Assembly (NCBI GenBank): GCA_023386155.1
Contig: JAEWKH010000015.1
Location: forward strand, 1-64,000
Origin: Pseudomonadota bacterium
GTDB taxonomy: Bacteria > Pseudomonadota > Alphaproteobacteria > Rhizobiales > Beijerinckiaceae
Direction: 5' to 3'
Length of the DNA stretch: 64,000 nucleotides
Below, one piece after another: positions 52,516-61,862 of this stretch (within the stretch, counting starts at the first letter, position 1; every line of letters starts with the position of its first letter). The notes below the pieces were generated by a model. That model saw nothing but the letters and a program-made list of their open reading frames with translations. It made no database searches and had not been told where the DNA came from. Position numbers and translations under genes: made by a program.

Positions 52516-53820
52516 TCAGGACCGCCCGATGCTCACATAGGTGAAGCCGTGGCGTTGCATCTCCTCCGGGCGGTAGACATTGCGCAGGTCCACCACCACC
52601 GGGGCGGCGAGCGTCGCCTTCAGGCGGGAGAGGTCGAGGGCGCGGAACGTGTCCCACTCGGTCACCAGCACCAGGGCATCGGCGCCGCGGGCGCAGTCAT
52701 AGGCGTCCTTGGCGTATTGCACGTCCGTCAGGATGGAGCCGGCCGCCTTCATGCCCTCCGGGTCGTAGGCCCTCACCCGGGCGCCCGCATCCTGGAGCGC
52801 CGTGATCACGTCGATGGAGGGCGCGTCGCGCATGTCGTCCGTGTTCGGCTTGAAGGTCAGGCCGAGCACCGCGATGGTCTTGCCGCGCACGGAGCCGCCG
52901 CAGGCGGCGATCACCTTGCGGCCCATGGCGCGCTTGCGCTGGCTGTTGACCGCCGCCACCGTCTCGACGATGCGGATCGGGGCCTCGTAATCCTGGGCGG
53001 TCTTGATCAGGGCCAGCGTGTCCTTGGGGAAGCAGGAGCCGCCATAGCCCGGGCCGGCATGGAGGAACTTGGAGCCGATGCGGTTGTCGAGGCCGATGCC
53101 GCGGGCCACGTCCTGCACGTTGGCGCCCACCTGCTCGCAGAGGTCGGCGATCTCGTTGATGAAGGTGATCTTGGTGGCCAGGAAGGCGTTCGCCGCGTAT
53201 TTCGTCAGTTCCGCCGTGCGCCGGGACATGGTGAGCAGGGGGGACTGGTTGAGGTAGAGCGGGCGGTAGAGCTCGTTCATGACCCCCTTGGCGCGCTCGT
53301 CCTCCGTGCCGACGACGATGCGGTCGGGCCGCTTGAAGTCGGCGATGGCCGCGCCCTCGCGCAGGAACTCGGGGTTAGACACCACGGCGAAATCCGCATC
53401 GGGCCGGGTCTCGCGGATGATCCGCTCCACCTCGTCGCCGGTGCCCACGGGCACGGTCGACTTGGTGACGACCACGGTATAGCCGTCCATGGCGGCGGCG
53501 ATGTCGCGGGCGGCCTGATAGACATAGGACAGGTCGGCATGGCCGTCGCCGCGGCGGGACGGGGTGCCCACCGCGATGAAGACCGCTTCGGCGTTCCTGA
53601 CCGCCTGCGACAGATCGGTCGTGAAGGTCAGGCGCTCCTCGCGTACGTTCTTGGCGACGAGATCGTCGAGGCCCGGCTCGAAGATGGGGATCTCGCCCCG
53701 GTTGAGAGCCTCGATCTTGGCCGGATCCTTGTCGACGCAGCAGATTTCGTGCCCGAAATCGGCAAAGCAGGCGCCGGAGACGAGGCCCACATAGCCGGCT
53801 CCGATCATCGCGACACGCAT
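52516..53820 (-). CDS. ugd: UDP-glucose 6-dehydrogenase
   Basis: A 434-residue NAD-dependent enzyme making UDP-glucuronate for polysaccharides. N-terminal Rossmann motif MIGAGYVGLVSGACFADFGH, catalytic Cys in HAGPGYGGSCFPKDTLAL, and the C-terminal domain LGLTFKPNTDDMRDAPSIDV. The start is fixed by the conserved RVAMIGAGYVGLV, although the frame continues upstream. It supplies a precursor for the surface glycans encoded elsewhere in the window but is not adjacent to those genes, and it is divergent from the asparaginase gene. Confidence 0.96.
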   Translation of the reverse strand: MRVAMIGAGYVGLVSGACFADFGHEICCVDKDPAKIEALNRGEIPIFEPGLDDLVAKNVREERLTFTTDLSQAVRNAEAVFIAVGTPSRRGDGHADLSYVYQAARDIAAAMDGYTVVVTKSTVPVGTGDEVERIIRETRPDADFAVVSNPEFLREGAAIADFKRPDRIVVGTEDERAKGVMNELYRPLYLNQSPLLTMSRRTAELTKYAANAFLATKITFINEIADLCEQVGANVQDVARGIGLDNRIGSKFLHAGPGYGGSCFPKDTLALIKTAQDYEAPIRIVETVAAVNSQRKRAMGRKVIAACGGSVRGKTIAVLGLTFKPNTDDMRDAPSIDVITALQDAGARVRAYDPEGMKAAGSILTDVQYAKDAYDCARGADALVLVTEWDTFRALDLSRLKATLAAPVVVDLRNVYRPEEMQRHGFTYVSIGRS

Positions 53821-53989
53821 CGAGAACTCCCTGTTTGTTCGAGCCTTGGGTTTAGAATGGCGAGGGCTTCGCAGCAACCCGTGGCATCCGACCATTTGGG
53901 GGCACTTTTTCCGGCTTTTGCAACAATCCCCCCTTTGACTTCTGGAGTAAGTCCATCCACAACACCGCCGCTTTTTACACGGGGCATTG

Positions 53990-55003
53990 ATGAACAATCC
54001 TTTTCTCGTCGAGGTCACCCGCGGAAACCTGGTCGAGTCGCGCCACAGGGGCAGCGTCTCGGTGGTCGATTCCGAGGGGGCCACGGTTCTGTCGATCGGA
54101 GATGTCGACCGGCGCGTTTTTCCGCGCTCCGCCGTGAAGGCGCTCCAGGCCATGCCCTTGGTCGAGAGCGGAATCGCGGACAAGTACGGCCTGACCGACG
54201 AAGAGATCGCGCTGGCCTGCGCGTCCCATTCGGGCGAGCCGGAGCATGCGGAGACCGCTAGGGCCATGCTGCTCAAGGCCGGGCAGGATGTCGGCTGCCT
54301 CGAATGCGGCACGCACTGGCCCATGGGCGAGGCCGCCAACCGGGCGCTGGCCGCGACCGGCGGAAGCCCGAGCGCCCTGCACAACAACTGCTCCGGCAAG
54401 CATGCGGGCTTCGTCTGCCTCGCCTGCGGCCAGGGCCAGAGCCCGAAGGGCTACGTGCTGGCGGACCATCCGGTGCAGCGCAGCGTGCGCGAGGCCCTGG
54501 AGGAGATCACCGGCGCCTGCCACACGGTCGAGAAGAGCGGCATCGACGGCTGCTCCATCCCGACCTATGCGATCCCGCTGCCCTCGCTCGCCTTCGGCTT
54601 CGCCCGGTTCGGCACCGGAAGCGGCCTGCCGGGCGACGGGAAGGCCGCGTCCGCCCGGATCCGCAAGGCCGTGGCGCGCCATCCCTTCATGGTCGCCGGC
54701 ACCGGCCGCTTCGACACGAAGCTCATGGAGCTCCTCGGCGAGCGCGCCTTCGTGAAGGTGGGCGCCGAGGGCGTCTATTGCGCCAGCCTGCCCGAGCTGG
54801 GTTACGGCATCGCCCTGAAGGTCGAGGACGGCAATGCCCGCGCGGCCGAGGCCATGATGGCCGGCCTCGTCCTCCGGTTCCTCTCCCTGGGCGCCGAGGA
54901 GCGCCGCACCGTCGAGACGCTGGCCGGGCCGGTGCTCAGGAACTGGAACGGGATCGAGGTCGGCCGGATCAGCGTCTCGTCGGAGATCACGGGCGCGGCC
55001 TGA
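53990..55003 (+). CDS. Class 3 (rhizobial-type) L-asparaginase
   Basis: A 337-residue enzyme of the Asparaginase_II family, structurally unrelated to E. coli AnsA/AnsB, that hydrolyses asparagine to aspartate and ammonia. In the Rhizobium etli enzyme two Ser-Lys pairs and a metal site matter; here the corresponding elements are FPRSAVKALQAM (Ser47-Lys50), ACASHSGEPEHAE (second Ser), NNCSGKHAGFVC (Cys and Lys) and IDGCSIPTYA (second Cys). All are conserved, so the enzyme should be active and cytoplasmic. The ATG directly follows an in-frame TTG. No asparagine transporter is adjacent. Confidence 0.92.
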   Translation: MNNPFLVEVTRGNLVESRHRGSVSVVDSEGATVLSIGDVDRRVFPRSAVKALQAMPLVESGIADKYGLTDEEIALACASHSGEPEHAETARAMLLKAGQDVGCLECGTHWPMGEAANRALAATGGSPSALHNNCSGKHAGFVCLACGQGQSPKGYVLADHPVQRSVREALEEITGACHTVEKSGIDGCSIPTYAIPLPSLAFGFARFGTGSGLPGDGKAASARIRKAVARHPFMVAGTGRFDTKLMELLGERAFVKVGAEGVYCASLPELGYGIALKVEDGNARAAEAMMAGLVLRFLSLGAEERRTVETLAGPVLRNWNGIEVGRISVSSEITGAA

Positions 55004-55084
55004 CCGATTTCGTCTCAGCAGCACTCACTTGAGCCTTCATCCTGAGCGTTTGCTAATCGTTCGTCCTGAGACGCAGGCGCTGTT

Positions 55085-55193
55085 TCCCTCCCCCTTGTGG
55101 GGAGGGATTAAGGGTGGGGGTGTGAGCGATAGCCTATCAGGGTCAGGCGCCGACACCCCCACCTCCACCTCCTCCCCACAAGGGGGAGGAGAG
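55085..55193. repeat. Palindromic repeat, family B, inverted pair
   Basis: CCCTCCCCCTTGTGGGGAGG at 55087-55106 and its inverted copy CCTCCCCACAAGGGGGAGG at the right flank a ~65-base spacer containing GGGTGGGGGTGT / ACACCCCCACC. The whole unit can fold into one long hairpin. Confidence 0.75.
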
Positions 55194-55254
55194 CCTGTCG
55201 GCGCTTCTTGAGCCAAGCTCTCAGGATGGGGTGAGAGTTTGATGAACCTGCCGT

Positions 55255-56046
55255 TCAAGGACGCGGGTTCATCTGCTGGCGCGCATGGAGGAGGTCGTCC
55301 GGCTTCAGGCCGTGCGCGCCGTGGAACGGCCGGTCGAGGACCCCGACCATGTAGACGACCAGGCCGATGAAGATCATGAGCACGCCGCCGAGAATGAAGT
55401 GCGTCGTCCGCTTCAGGTCGAACAGCCACAGGATGAACACGTTCAGGGCCGCCCCGACGATCACGACGGCCCAGATCACCCTTGGAATGCTGGTCCCGGC
55501 CGCCTGGATGCGCAGGCGGCGCTGTTCGATGAAATGCTCGAAGATCCTCAGGGCCGCCTCATGGATCAGGTCCTCGCCCGCATCGCGGTTGGGCCTGAAG
55601 CCCATGAGCTGGCGGCCCAACTGGTCGACCAGAAGCGTTCCGCGGGTCGAGGCCTGGTTGCTCCGCTGGAACGACCAGCCGGGTCCGGTTTCCTCGTCGA
55701 CATACTGGCGCAGCGTCTCCGACAGCGATGTGCGGGCCGGCTCCGGATAGCCGCCGAAGGTGCGGTAGAGTGCGATGATGCTGGACGCCTCGCGGCCGAC
55801 CGCATCCTGCGCCTTGCCGTAATTCTCGAACACCGCGATGGAGAGCAGTGCCAGGAGAACGCCGTAATAGAGCGAGAAGGCGTTCAGGAGCAGCCCGACG
55901 ATCATGTTCGGATCCCGCTCGGCGCGCAGAAGGCGCCCGACAGCGGGTTGCAGCAGCGCCGAGCCGATCAGGGTGGGCACCAGGAAGAGGAGGCAGACGA
56001 TTACGGCGCCCATGACGATGGGCAGTTGATGCAGCCTGTCGATCAC
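55255..56046 (-). CDS. DUF4239 membrane protein
   Basis: A 263-residue protein with four hydrophobic helices: two at the N-terminus (IVMGAVIVCLLFLVPTLIG; VGLLLNAFSLYYGVLLALLS), a soluble helical middle (about 75-185), and two near the C-terminus (VIWAVVIVGAALNVFILWLF; FILGGVLMIFIGLVVYMVGV). This is the arrangement of DUF4239/bestrophin-like proteins, whose transported ion, if any, is unknown. It ends beside the family B repeat and lies in the same orientation as meaB but 104 bases away. Confidence 0.85.
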   Translation of the reverse strand: MIDRLHQLPIVMGAVIVCLLFLVPTLIGSALLQPAVGRLLRAERDPNMIVGLLLNAFSLYYGVLLALLSIAVFENYGKAQDAVGREASSIIALYRTFGGYPEPARTSLSETLRQYVDEETGPGWSFQRSNQASTRGTLLVDQLGRQLMGFRPNRDAGEDLIHEAALRIFEHFIEQRRLRIQAAGTSIPRVIWAVVIVGAALNVFILWLFDLKRTTHFILGGVLMIFIGLVVYMVGVLDRPFHGAHGLKPDDLLHARQQMNPRP

Positions 56047-56150
56047 GACGCGCTCGCTCTCTTCGCGGCTGACGGTGGTTCAGCGCCGATAGAAACGGAT
56101 TTTTCGTCAGAGATCAGGTGGAATTCAGGATAGGCCGAAGGGATATCCCG

Positions 56151-57134
56151 TCAGATCCCCAGCAGCTTCACGATCTCGCTCGCTCCGGCGTTCGGCGACA
56201 GGGTGCCGTCGGCGATGGCCTTCTCGATCTCGGGCACGCGCCGGCGCAGGGCCGGGTCGTGATGCAGGCGCTCGTGGAGGCGCTCATGGACGAGGGCCCA
56301 CATCCATTTCGTGTCCTGCGCCCGGCGCTTGGCCGCAAGCTCCCCGGTCGCCTCGAGGCGCCTGCGGTGATCCAGGACCTTCGCCCAGAGCTCGTCGAGT
56401 CCCAGGCCGGTCAGGCCCGACACCGTGAGCACGGGCGGTGTCCAGGTCTGCGACGCGGGCGACAGGATGTGAAGGGCTGCCTTGTACTCGGCGGCGGCGG
56501 CCTTCGCCTTCGCGCCCGCATCGTCCGCCTTGTTGACGGCGATCAGGTCGGCGAGTTCCAGGATGCCCTTCTTGATCCCCTGCAACTCGTCGCCCGCGCC
56601 CGGCAGCATGAGGACAAGGAAGAAATCGGTCAGGTCCGCGACCGCGGTCTCCGACTGCCCGACCCCGACGGTCTCGACCAGGATCACGTCGAAGCCGGCG
56701 GCCTCGCAGAGCAGCATGGTCTCCCGCGTCTTGGCCGCGACGCCGCCCAGGGTGCCGGAGGACGGGGAGGGGCGGATGAAGGCGTTGGGATCGCCCGCCA
56801 GCCGCGCCATCCGGGTCTTGTCGCCGAGGATCGCGCCGCCGGTGCGGGTGGAGGAGGGGTCGACCGCGAGCACGGCGACCTTGTGCCCATTCCCGGTGAG
56901 CATGGAGCCCAGGGTGTCGATGGTGGTGGATTTGCCGACGCCGGGAACGCCGGTGATCCCGATGCGCACCGCATGGCCCGTGCGGGGCATCAGCTCCTGC
57001 AGAAGCGCGTGCGCGGCCTCGCGATGATCCGGGCGGCGCGATTCCATGAGCGTGATGGCGCGCGCGAGCGCGGCGCGGTCGCCCTTGGCGACCATCTCCG
57101 CCGTCACTGCCTTTCGTGGTGAGCCCCCGGTCAT
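56151..57134 (-). CDS. meaB: MeaB GTPase chaperone of methylmalonyl-CoA mutase
   Basis: A 327-residue G3E-type GTPase that loads and protects adenosylcobalamin in methylmalonyl-CoA mutase. Walker A GITGVPGVGKSTTIDTLG, metal-binding VLAVDPSSTRTGGAILGDKT, Walker B ILVETVGVGQSETAVADL with the Glu/Gly of the G3 site, and the base-specificity NKADD. It lies about 2.5 kb from mutB on the same strand, with three unrelated genes between, so it serves the same pathway but probably not the same transcript. DUF3750 is 31 bases upstream. Confidence 0.95.
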   Translation of the reverse strand: MTGGSPRKAVTAEMVAKGDRAALARAITLMESRRPDHREAAHALLQELMPRTGHAVRIGITGVPGVGKSTTIDTLGSMLTGNGHKVAVLAVDPSSTRTGGAILGDKTRMARLAGDPNAFIRPSPSSGTLGGVAAKTRETMLLCEAAGFDVILVETVGVGQSETAVADLTDFFLVLMLPGAGDELQGIKKGILELADLIAVNKADDAGAKAKAAAAEYKAALHILSPASQTWTPPVLTVSGLTGLGLDELWAKVLDHRRRLEATGELAAKRRAQDTKWMWALVHERLHERLHHDPALRRRVPEIEKAIADGTLSPNAGASEIVKLLGI

Positions 57135-57165
57135 GGGAGAGCTTTAACTCATCTGGTGGCGAGTT

Positions 57166-57924
57166 TCACCACGTGATCGGGTCCATGCCGATTCGTCCCC
57201 AGGCGGGAACCTTGATGGCGGGGCGGCGCACGTCGACGCCCGCCACGAGGCCCATGAAGTCGATCTCGATTCCCTCGACCCAGCCGAGGGCGATGCCCGC
57301 ATAGCCGCCGAGGGAGACCTGGACGCCGGTGCGGCTCGGGGTCAGGCCGACGATGTCGCGCCAGGGCTGCCAGTCCTTGCCCAGGGCCGTCGGCGGCAGG
57401 GCCGCGCCGAGTTCCGGGACGGAGCGCATCACATGGGCCACGAAGGTGTTCGAGTTCGGGCCCGGCCAGGCGTTGTAGGCCCCGAAGCCCTGGTACGGGT
57501 AGCTCGTCACCGCCTTGCGGACCTGCGGGATCAGCCTTTCCGCCGCCTCGCCCTCGATCACGACGACCGGATGCGGCGCGTTGCCGAACCAGCGCCCGTC
57601 CGGCGCCCAGCCGTTGGTGCGCACCGGGCTGCCCCAGCCGACCTTGTCGTAGCGGGTATAGGTGTTGGCGCCGGCCTCCTTCACGACGATCCAGGTGTGG
57701 TGGGCGAAGATGCCGCGCCAGCGGCCGACCCGCGCCGCATAGACCGCCACGATGGCCTGCGGCGCTTCGGACGCGGCCGGCAGGAGCTCCGCGCTCGACC
57801 AGTCGGCGGCGCGCCAGCTCGGCGCGACATCGTCGCGCATGGTCCACCAGAGCGCGTGCGCGCCGAGCGGCAGGACGAAAAGGCCGACAATGACAAGGAA
57901 AACGCGGGACAGAAAGGCAAGCAT
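57166..57924 (-). CDS. DUF3750 protein
   Basis: A 252-residue protein of the DUF3750 family: an N-terminal membrane anchor (FLSRVFLVIVGLFVLPLGAH), then IFAHHTWIVVKEAGANTYTRYD, GWAPDGRWFGNAPHPVVVIEGE and the C-terminal GVDVRRPAIKVPAWGRIGMD. The conserved His/Trp-rich block suggests an enzymatic or binding role, but none is established. It is probably exported or anchored with its bulk in the periplasm. It precedes meaB by 31 bases on the same strand. Confidence 0.88.
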   Translation of the reverse strand: MLAFLSRVFLVIVGLFVLPLGAHALWWTMRDDVAPSWRAADWSSAELLPAASEAPQAIVAVYAARVGRWRGIFAHHTWIVVKEAGANTYTRYDKVGWGSPVRTNGWAPDGRWFGNAPHPVVVIEGEAAERLIPQVRKAVTSYPYQGFGAYNAWPGPNSNTFVAHVMRSVPELGAALPPTALGKDWQPWRDIVGLTPSRTGVQVSLGGYAGIALGWVEGIEIDFMGLVAGVDVRRPAIKVPAWGRIGMDPITW

Positions 57925-58098
57925 CGTATCACGGTACGTGCGGTCCCATCGGCCATCAAGGCGGCCCGCCGGCGCACCCGTTCACCATTGGGTTACCACG
58001 TTCCTGCTCGAATGCGGCCTCGACGGGCCTCTGCCTTGCGCATGCCACGATCGCGGACAACACAGCACTGCCCCCATCGTCTCCTGAAATCCGGCCTC

Positions 58099-59070
58099 AT
58101 GCTTTTCCCCGTCTCCCGCCTTGCTCTCGCCTGTCTCGCAAGCCTCGCCCTGTCCGGCTGCCTCGGGGATGAATCGGCGCTCACCAGCCCGGTCTCGTCG
58201 CAGGTGGGGCTTGCGCGGGACCCGAAGCTTCTCGTGGCGACCACGCGGCTTCCGGTGGGCGATCCGCCGAGGAAGCCCTGGTTCAGCAGCGAGCGCTCCG
58301 CGGATCTGGTCTTCGCGGAAGCGCGCCTGAAGCCGCCGTCGGATTCGCTCATCGGGACCAGCGGCTGGAGCATCGCAAAGGTCGAGAACGTGGAGCGCGG
58401 CAACGCGGCCCAGGCCTTCGCCCAGGCGGCGTTCGGGCGCAACCTTCTGCTCTACATCCATGGCTATCGCGAGAGCTTCGAGACGGCCGCGACATCGACC
58501 ATCGACCTTTCCGAAGGCATCAAGTTCGGCGGCGTGACGGGCCTGTTCACCTGGCCTTCCGCGGCCTCGACCTTCAGCTACGTGGCCGACCGCGAGAGCG
58601 CCATGTGGTCCCGCGATGCCCTGGAGGACCTCCTCGCCGCCATCGCCAAGACCCCGAGCGGCGGGCGCATCCACATCGTCGCCCACAGCATGGGAACGCT
58701 CCTGACGCTGGAGACCCTGCGGATGCTGCGCGCCTCGGGCGGCGAGAACGCCATGGAGCGCATCGGCGCCGTGGTGCTGGCGGCCCCGGACATCGACATC
58801 GACCTTTTCGCCCGCGGCCTGGAGCGCCTCGGCCCCGACGCGAAGAAGATCACCGTCATCAGCTCCACCAACGACCGGGCGCTCGCCGTCTCGAGCCGCC
58901 TCGCCGGCGGCATCCTCCGCGCGGGAGCGGCGGACCGCGAGCGGCTGGAGGCCCTCGGCGTGCGCGTGGCCGACGCCTCCGAGTTCGGCGGCGGCATCAT
59001 CAACCACGACCTGTTCCTGACGAACAAGGACGTGCAGCAAGTGATCAAGCGGGCGATCGAGCGGTCTTGA
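58099..59070 (+). CDS. Lipoprotein alpha/beta hydrolase (DUF900 type)
   Basis: A 323-residue hydrolase with a lipoprotein signal peptide: LALACLASLALSGCLGDE, lipobox LSGC, so it should be anchored in the outer or inner membrane. The fold shows RNLLLYIHGYRESFETA (oxyanion region), IHIVAHSMGTLLTLETL with the nucleophile Ser in A-H-S-M-G, VVLAAPDIDIDLF for the acid and IINHDLFL for the His. The family includes putative esterases and peptidases; the substrate is unknown. It is divergent from the DUF3750 gene. Confidence 0.85.
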   Translation: MLFPVSRLALACLASLALSGCLGDESALTSPVSSQVGLARDPKLLVATTRLPVGDPPRKPWFSSERSADLVFAEARLKPPSDSLIGTSGWSIAKVENVERGNAAQAFAQAAFGRNLLLYIHGYRESFETAATSTIDLSEGIKFGGVTGLFTWPSAASTFSYVADRESAMWSRDALEDLLAAIAKTPSGGRIHIVAHSMGTLLTLETLRMLRASGGENAMERIGAVVLAAPDIDIDLFARGLERLGPDAKKITVISSTNDRALAVSSRLAGGILRAGAADRERLEALGVRVADASEFGGGIINHDLFLTNKDVQQVIKRAIERS

Positions 59071-59192
59071 GGGGCTGGCTTGCCCTTAATGGAGAACGGA
59101 TGGAGTGACACTGAACTCTGTTTGTGCCTTAAATTCTCTCATCAGAAGGGTCCGTCACCCCAGAGGTGCCGCGTGAGCCAAGCGCAAGAGCA

Positions 59193-59561
59193 ATGACGCA
59201 GACAGATATCTCTGATCGCTCCAAGTCACTGGAAGAATTGGAGGGCGTATACTGGCCTAAAGTCGATTTCGAATCCTACGTTGTTCGAACAACACATGCA
59301 CTTCGAAAAAAACCTCTCAATACTCTAACCGTTGAGGAGGTCAGAGTTGGGATAAGGCAAAAGGTTGGATTGCCGTATCTTGTGCCTATCGCACTTGAGT
59401 GGCTCAAAGACGATCCGTGGAGCAGTGGTGATTTATATGAGGGTGACCTTTTTCAAGCTGTTCTTCACGTGTCAAAAGAATTTTGGGATTGCAGACGTGA
59501 TCTGCGAGAGAAGTTCGAAGCAATAGCGAAAATCATCCCAGCTAATGACATTCAAAAATAG
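59193..59561 (+). CDS. CDI-immunity-like protein (orphan)
   Basis: A 122-residue protein resembling contact-dependent growth inhibition immunity proteins of the CdiI_3 kind: SKSLEELEGVYWPKVDFESY, VRTTHALRKKPLNTLTVEEV, then VGLPYLVPIALEWLKDDPWS and GDLFQAVLHVSKEFWDCRRD. No CdiA toxin or CdiB exporter is present within the window, so it is an orphan, perhaps protecting against toxins of relatives. Base composition is lower in GC than its neighbours, suggesting transfer. The ATG before TQTDIS is chosen for AAGAG upstream; an in-frame GTG-initiated extension is possible. Confidence 0.7.
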   Translation: MTQTDISDRSKSLEELEGVYWPKVDFESYVVRTTHALRKKPLNTLTVEEVRVGIRQKVGLPYLVPIALEWLKDDPWSSGDLYEGDLFQAVLHVSKEFWDCRRDLREKFEAIAKIIPANDIQK

Positions 59562-59583
59562 TCTGGATGGCTGAGAAATAGAA

Positions 59584-61746
59584 CTACTCCGCCGCCTGTT
59601 TCGGCCCGTAACCGAGCCGCTTGTTCAGGTCTGCGAGCAGGTTCACGGCCGCATCGGCGATCACGGTGCCGGGCGGGAAGATGGCCGAGGCGCCGGCCTG
59701 ATGCAGCGCATCGAAATCCTGCGGCGGGATCACGCCGCCGACCACGATCATGATGTCGTCGCGGCCGAACTTGGCGAGTTCGCCCTTCAGCTCCGGCACC
59801 AGGGTCAGGTGGCCGGCCGCCAGCGACGACACGCCGATGATGTGCACGTCGTTCTCGATCGCCTGGCGGGCGGCTTCCGCCGGCGTGGCGAAGAGCGGGC
59901 CGATATCGACATCGAAGCCGAGATCGGCGAAGGCCGAGGCGATCACCTTCTGGCCGCGGTCGTGCCCGTCCTGGCCCATCTTGGCGACGAGAATGCGCGG
60001 GCGGCGCCCGTCGTCGTGCTCGAACTGATCCACCAGTTGGCGCACCTTCTCCACGGCTGGCGACGCCATGCCGACCTCCCGTTTGTACACGCCCGAGATC
60101 GCCTTGATCTCCGCGCGGTGACGGCCCCAGACCTTCTCCAGCGCATCGGAAATCTCGCCCACCGTCGCCTTCGCCCGCGCGGCCTTCACGGCGAGGTCGA
60201 GCAGGTTGCCCTCGCCGGATGCCGCCTGCGACAGGGCGGCAAGCGCCGCATCCACGTCGGCCTGGCTGCGCTCGGCCTTCAGGCACTTCAGCTTCTCGAT
60301 CTGGCTAGCGCGCACGGCGGCGTTGTCCACCTTCAGGATATCGATGGAGGCCTCGTCCGTGGTGCGGTAGGCGTTGACGCCGATGATCTTCTGGTGGCCG
60401 GAATCGATGCGCGCCTGCGTGCGCGCCGCGGCCTCCTCGATCTTCAGTTTCGGGATGCCTGCCTCGATGGCCTTCGCCATGCCGCCGAGTTCCTCGACCT
60501 CCTGGATGTGGCTCCAGGCCTTCTGCGCGAGCTCGTAGGTGAGGCGCTCGACGTAGTAGGAGCCGCCCCAGGGATCGATGATGCGCGTGGTGCCGCTCTC
60601 CTGCTGCAGGAAGAGCTGCGTGTTGCGGGCGATGCGGGCGGAGAAATCGGTCGGCAGCGCCAGCGCCTCGTCGAGGGCGTTGGTGTGCAGCGACTGGGTA
60701 TGGCCCTGCGTGGCCGCCATCGCCTCGATGCAGGTGCGGGTGACGTTGTTGAACACGTCCTGCGCGGTCAGCGACCAGCCGGATGTCTGCGAATGGGTGC
60801 GCAAGGGGAGCGATTTCTCGTTCTGCGGGTTGAAGCCTTTCACGAGCTTCGCCCAGAGAAGGCGCGCGGCGCGCATCTTGGCGACTTCCATGAAGAAGTT
60901 CATGCCCACCGCCCAGAAGAACGACAGGCGCGGCGCGAACTGGTCGATGGTGAGCCCCGCCTGGATGCCGGCGCGGATGTATTCGACGCCGTCGGCGAGC
61001 GTGTAGGCGAGCTCGAGGTCCTGCGTCGCGCCCGCCTCCTGCATGTGGTAGCCCGAGATCGAGATCGAGTTGAACTTCGGCATGTTGGCCGAGGTATAGG
61101 CGAAGATGTCCGAGATGATGCGCATCGACCCCTTGGGCGGGTAGATGTAGGTGTTGCGCACCATGAACTCCTTCAGGATGTCGTTCTGGATCGTGCCCGA
61201 CAGCTGGCTCGCCGCCACGCCCTGTTCCTCGGCCGCGACGATGTAGAGCGCGAGGATCGGCAGCACGGCGCCGTTCATGGTCATCGACACGCTCATCCGG
61301 TCGAGCGGGATGCCGGCAAACAGCGTGCGCATGTCGTAGATGGAATCGATGGCGACGCCCGCCATGCCGACATCGCCCGCCACGCGCGGATGGTCGGAAT
61401 CGTAGCCGCGATGGGTGGCGAGATCGAAGGCGACCGACAGGCCCTTCTGGCCGGCCGCGAGGTTGCGGCGGTAGAAGGCGTTGGAATCCTCGGCCGTCGA
61501 GAAGCCCGCGTACTGGCGCACGGTCCAGGGCTGGTTCACGTACATGGTGGGGTAGGGACCGCGCAGGTAGGGCGCGATGCCCGGAAGCGTGTCGAGGAAG
61601 TCGAGGCCCGCACGGTCCTGTGGCCCATAGGCGGCCCTGACCGCAATCCCCTCCGGCGTCAGCCAGGGCTCGGAGGCGGGCTGCGGGAAGGACGCCAGGG
61701 GGGCGTCCTGAAAAGCGACGCTTGAGAAATCCGGGATGCTGGTCAT
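59584..61746 (-). CDS. mutB: Methylmalonyl-CoA mutase, large (catalytic) subunit
   Basis: A 720-residue adenosylcobalamin enzyme interconverting (R)-methylmalonyl-CoA and succinyl-CoA. The TIM-barrel domain includes GPYPTMYVNQPWTVRQYAGF, the substrate-binding region SQTSGWSLTAQDVFNN and GTTRIIDPWGGSYYVERL. The C-terminal cobalamin domain has the base-off motif GQDGHDRG plus GVSSLAAGHLTLVPELK and VVGGVIPPQDF. The ATG before TSIPDFSSVAF gives the normal start; a longer ATG 51 bases upstream is possible. mutA lies upstream on the same strand, but a small secreted-protein gene separates them. It works with MeaB. Confidence 0.97.
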   Translation of the reverse strand: MTSIPDFSSVAFQDAPLASFPQPASEPWLTPEGIAVRAAYGPQDRAGLDFLDTLPGIAPYLRGPYPTMYVNQPWTVRQYAGFSTAEDSNAFYRRNLAAGQKGLSVAFDLATHRGYDSDHPRVAGDVGMAGVAIDSIYDMRTLFAGIPLDRMSVSMTMNGAVLPILALYIVAAEEQGVAASQLSGTIQNDILKEFMVRNTYIYPPKGSMRIISDIFAYTSANMPKFNSISISGYHMQEAGATQDLELAYTLADGVEYIRAGIQAGLTIDQFAPRLSFFWAVGMNFFMEVAKMRAARLLWAKLVKGFNPQNEKSLPLRTHSQTSGWSLTAQDVFNNVTRTCIEAMAATQGHTQSLHTNALDEALALPTDFSARIARNTQLFLQQESGTTRIIDPWGGSYYVERLTYELAQKAWSHIQEVEELGGMAKAIEAGIPKLKIEEAAARTQARIDSGHQKIIGVNAYRTTDEASIDILKVDNAAVRASQIEKLKCLKAERSQADVDAALAALSQAASGEGNLLDLAVKAARAKATVGEISDALEKVWGRHRAEIKAISGVYKREVGMASPAVEKVRQLVDQFEHDDGRRPRILVAKMGQDGHDRGQKVIASAFADLGFDVDIGPLFATPAEAARQAIENDVHIIGVSSLAAGHLTLVPELKGELAKFGRDDIMIVVGGVIPPQDFDALHQAGASAIFPPGTVIADAAVNLLADLNKRLGYGPKQAAE

Positions 61747-61862
61747 GGCCTTGGAACGGATGCCCTCGACGGATGAAACAATATGAATTGCCGTCATTCT
61801 AGGGCATCCGGCACGGGGATGCTATCGGCGCATGGTCGGAGACAGTGCGCCCGGCCCCCTCG

